64,000 nucleotides of DNA from assembly GCA_023387335.1 (NCBI GenBank), contig JAEWIF010000044.1, forward strand, positions 7,617 through 71,616. The letters run 5' to 3'. The translations under genes and the position numbers were made by a program. Positions 62,793 to 64,000 of this stretch are shown in pieces. The stretch is from Pseudomonadota bacterium. GTDB lineage: Bacteria; Pseudomonadota; Gammaproteobacteria; Burkholderiales; Burkholderiaceae_C. The first letter of the stretch is position 1. Each line of letters starts with the position of its first letter. Below the pieces are notes generated by a model. It saw only the letters and a program-made list of their open reading frames with translations. It had not been told where the DNA came from and did not search any database.

Positions 62793-64000
62793 CACCAATC
62801 CTCCTTCACCGCCAGCACCGCGTCGCGTCCGGCGGCGGCGCGACCGGCCAGCCAGGCCGTCACGGTGCCGGCCGCGACCACGGCCAGCGCGAGCGCGAGC
62901 AAGCGGAGCCAGGGCACGAGCAGGTCCATGGTCCAGTGGAAGCTCTGCGGATTGACGACGTGCACCAGCACCACCGACACCGCCAGGCCGAGCGCGACGC
63001 CGGCCGCCGCGCCCACCAGCGTCCAGGCCGCGCCTTCGCCGGCGACCACCGCGAGGATCTGCCGCCGCGTCAGCCCCAGGTGCGCGAGCAGGCCGAACTC
63101 CTTGCGGCGCGCCAGCACCTGCGCGCTGAAGCTGGCCGCCACGCCGAACAGGCCGATGCCGATCGCGACCGCCTGCAACCAGTAGGTGACCGCGAAGCTG
63201 CGGTCGAAGATGCGCAGCGAGGTCGCGCGCAGCTCGGCGGCCGAGGCGAACTCCAGCAGCGCGCCCGCCGGCCCGGCCAGCTCGCGCAAGCGCGCCTGCA
63301 CGGCCGACGCGTCCGCGCCCGGCGCGAGCCACAGCTGCAGGTCGTTGACGCGGCGGTCGCCGGTGAGGCGCTGGTAGTCGGCCTGGCGCAGCATCACGGC
63401 GCCGCTCTGGCGCACGTAGTCGCGCCACACGCCGGCCACGACGAAGCGGCTGTCGCCGTCGTCGGTGCGCGGCAGGCCGAGCGCGGCATCGAGCAGCGGC
63501 AGGCCGGCGCCCAGTCGCGCGCCGTGCAGATCGACCATCGCCTCGCTGACGAACACCGGCACGCGGCCCGGAGGCACCGGCGCGGGCGAGCCCACCAGCG
63601 GCAACTCTCGCGCGGCATCGCCGAGCGGCCGCGCGAGCAGCGCGACGGCCGGACGGCGCGGATCGGGCAGCAGCGATCGCGCGCGCTGCGTGGCGACGCG
63701 TTCCACGCCGGGCAACTTCGCTGCGGCCGCGACCAGGCCTTCGTCGAGGAAGGCCGTGTCGCCGGCCGACGAACCGATGGCGGTGCGCACGTACAGGTCG
63801 GCCGGGAGCACCACGTCGAGCCAGCGCAGCATCGAGTCGCGAAAGCTCGCCACCATCACCGTGAGCGCTACGGCCAGGCTGAGCGCGGCCACCACGCCGC
63901 TGACGGCGACGGCGGCCGTTTCGCGCACGCGGCGCGCGCGCTCGATCGCGAGCAGCGGCAGCACGCGATGCGCCAGGCGCGGCGCGAGGCGGTCGTAGGC
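62792..64000 (-). CDS. FtsX-type ABC transporter permease, partial
   Basis: The frame is open to the right edge, so the N-terminal part lies outside. The visible part (~400 aa) has a MacB-like periplasmic domain after a first helix (TAAVAVSGVVAALSLAVALTVMVAS), three C-terminal helices and the FtsX loop LARRKEFGLLAHLGLTRRQILAVVAGEG. The cytoplasmic end is AVLAVKEDW. Such two-part permeases work with an ABC ATPase in lipid or lipoprotein release. The adjacent AttH-like gene is the typical partner. Confidence 0.88.
   Translation of the reverse strand, partial: AYDRLAPRLAHRVLPLLAIERARRVRETAAVAVSGVVAALSLAVALTVMVASFRDSMLRWLDVVLPADLYVRTAIGSSAGDTAFLDEGLVAAAAKLPGVERVATQRARSLLPDPRRPAVALLARPLGDAARELPLVGSPAPVPPGRVPVFVSEAMVDLHGARLGAGLPLLDAALGLPRTDDGDSRFVVAGVWRDYVRQSGAVMLRQADYQRLTGDRRVNDLQLWLAPGADASAVQARLRELAGPAGALLEFASAAELRATSLRIFDRSFAVTYWLQAVAIGIGLFGVAASFSAQVLARRKEFGLLAHLGLTRRQILAVVAGEGAAWTLVGAAAGVALGLAVSVVLVHVVNPQSFHWTMDLLVPWLRLLALALAVVAAGTVTAWLAGRAAAGRDAVLAVKEDW

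Overview
The window is a GC-rich chromosomal segment of a betaproteobacterium, most likely Burkholderiales, family Comamonadaceae (Ramlibacter/Variovorax/Acidovorax-like). The grounds are: a 70-residue ribosomal protein S21; the block pnp–qor–tpiA–secG–tRNA-Leu(GAG)–nuoA-N–DUF2818–NUDIX–DUF1178; a Bug/TctC-type solute receptor; and a YbiB/siroheme/NirBD/NasA nitrate assimilation cluster. No phage, insertion sequence, CRISPR array or rRNA was seen. The genus is an inference from gene content and order only.

Layout. 1-10.5 kb: mixed housekeeping genes: a partial lipoprotein, an MscS-type channel with a REP-derived tail, suhB, an RNA methyltransferase, a LysE exporter, a NIPSNAP protein with a divergent WYL regulator, amidase–mog–darP, tldE/pmbA, yqeY and rpsU with its own promoter and terminator. 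10.9-30.1 kb: nitrogen assimilation. On the minus strand a nitrate MFS permease, NirB, NirD, assimilatory nitrate reductase, YbiB, siroheme synthase CobA, a DUF2784 protein and a flavoprotein form one run. A second minus-strand run is nasR, then a regulated leader, then nrtA-nrtB-nrtD (nitrate ABC importer), followed by a CheA-like kinase, CheY and CheX. A NasT/PilJ-like ANTAR protein lies between the two runs on the plus strand. 30.2-39.4 kb: tsaD, a small heat-shock protein, a substrate-binding protein, an aminotransferase, rpsO-pnp, qor, tpiA, secG and tRNA-Leu. 39.5-54 kb: the complete 14-gene complex I operon. 54-64 kb: DUF2818, NUDIX, DUF1178, TctC/LysR/CoA-transferase/enoyl-CoA hydratase, a flavocytochrome-c-like pair, a hypothetical protein, an AttH-type lipocalin-fold protein and a partial FtsX-type permease.

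The most notable region is the nitrate locus. Both nitrate operons have a near-perfect sigma-54 (-24/-12) promoter with the same 15-base core. The nrtABD leader starts within a few bases of this promoter's expected start site. It holds two hairpins, each with the hexaloop AACGGC (A at loop position 1, G at position 4). The second hairpin shares its loop and 3' arm with a 13-bp intrinsic terminator. That is the architecture of an ANTAR antitermination switch, and the NIT-ANTAR protein NasR is encoded immediately upstream. The same ~9 kb encodes two further proteins with a PilJ/NIT-type sensing motif: a NasT-like pseudo-receiver–ANTAR–PilJ fusion, and a membrane CheA-like kinase with its own CheY and CheX phosphatase but no CheW, receptor, CheR or CheB. 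This kinase module, co-directional with and probably co-transcribed with nitrate import genes, is the best candidate here for an undescribed signalling system.

The pathway is complete: nitrate enters through the ABC importer or the MFS permease, NasA reduces it to nitrite, NirBD reduces nitrite to ammonium, and CobA supplies a siroheme precursor.
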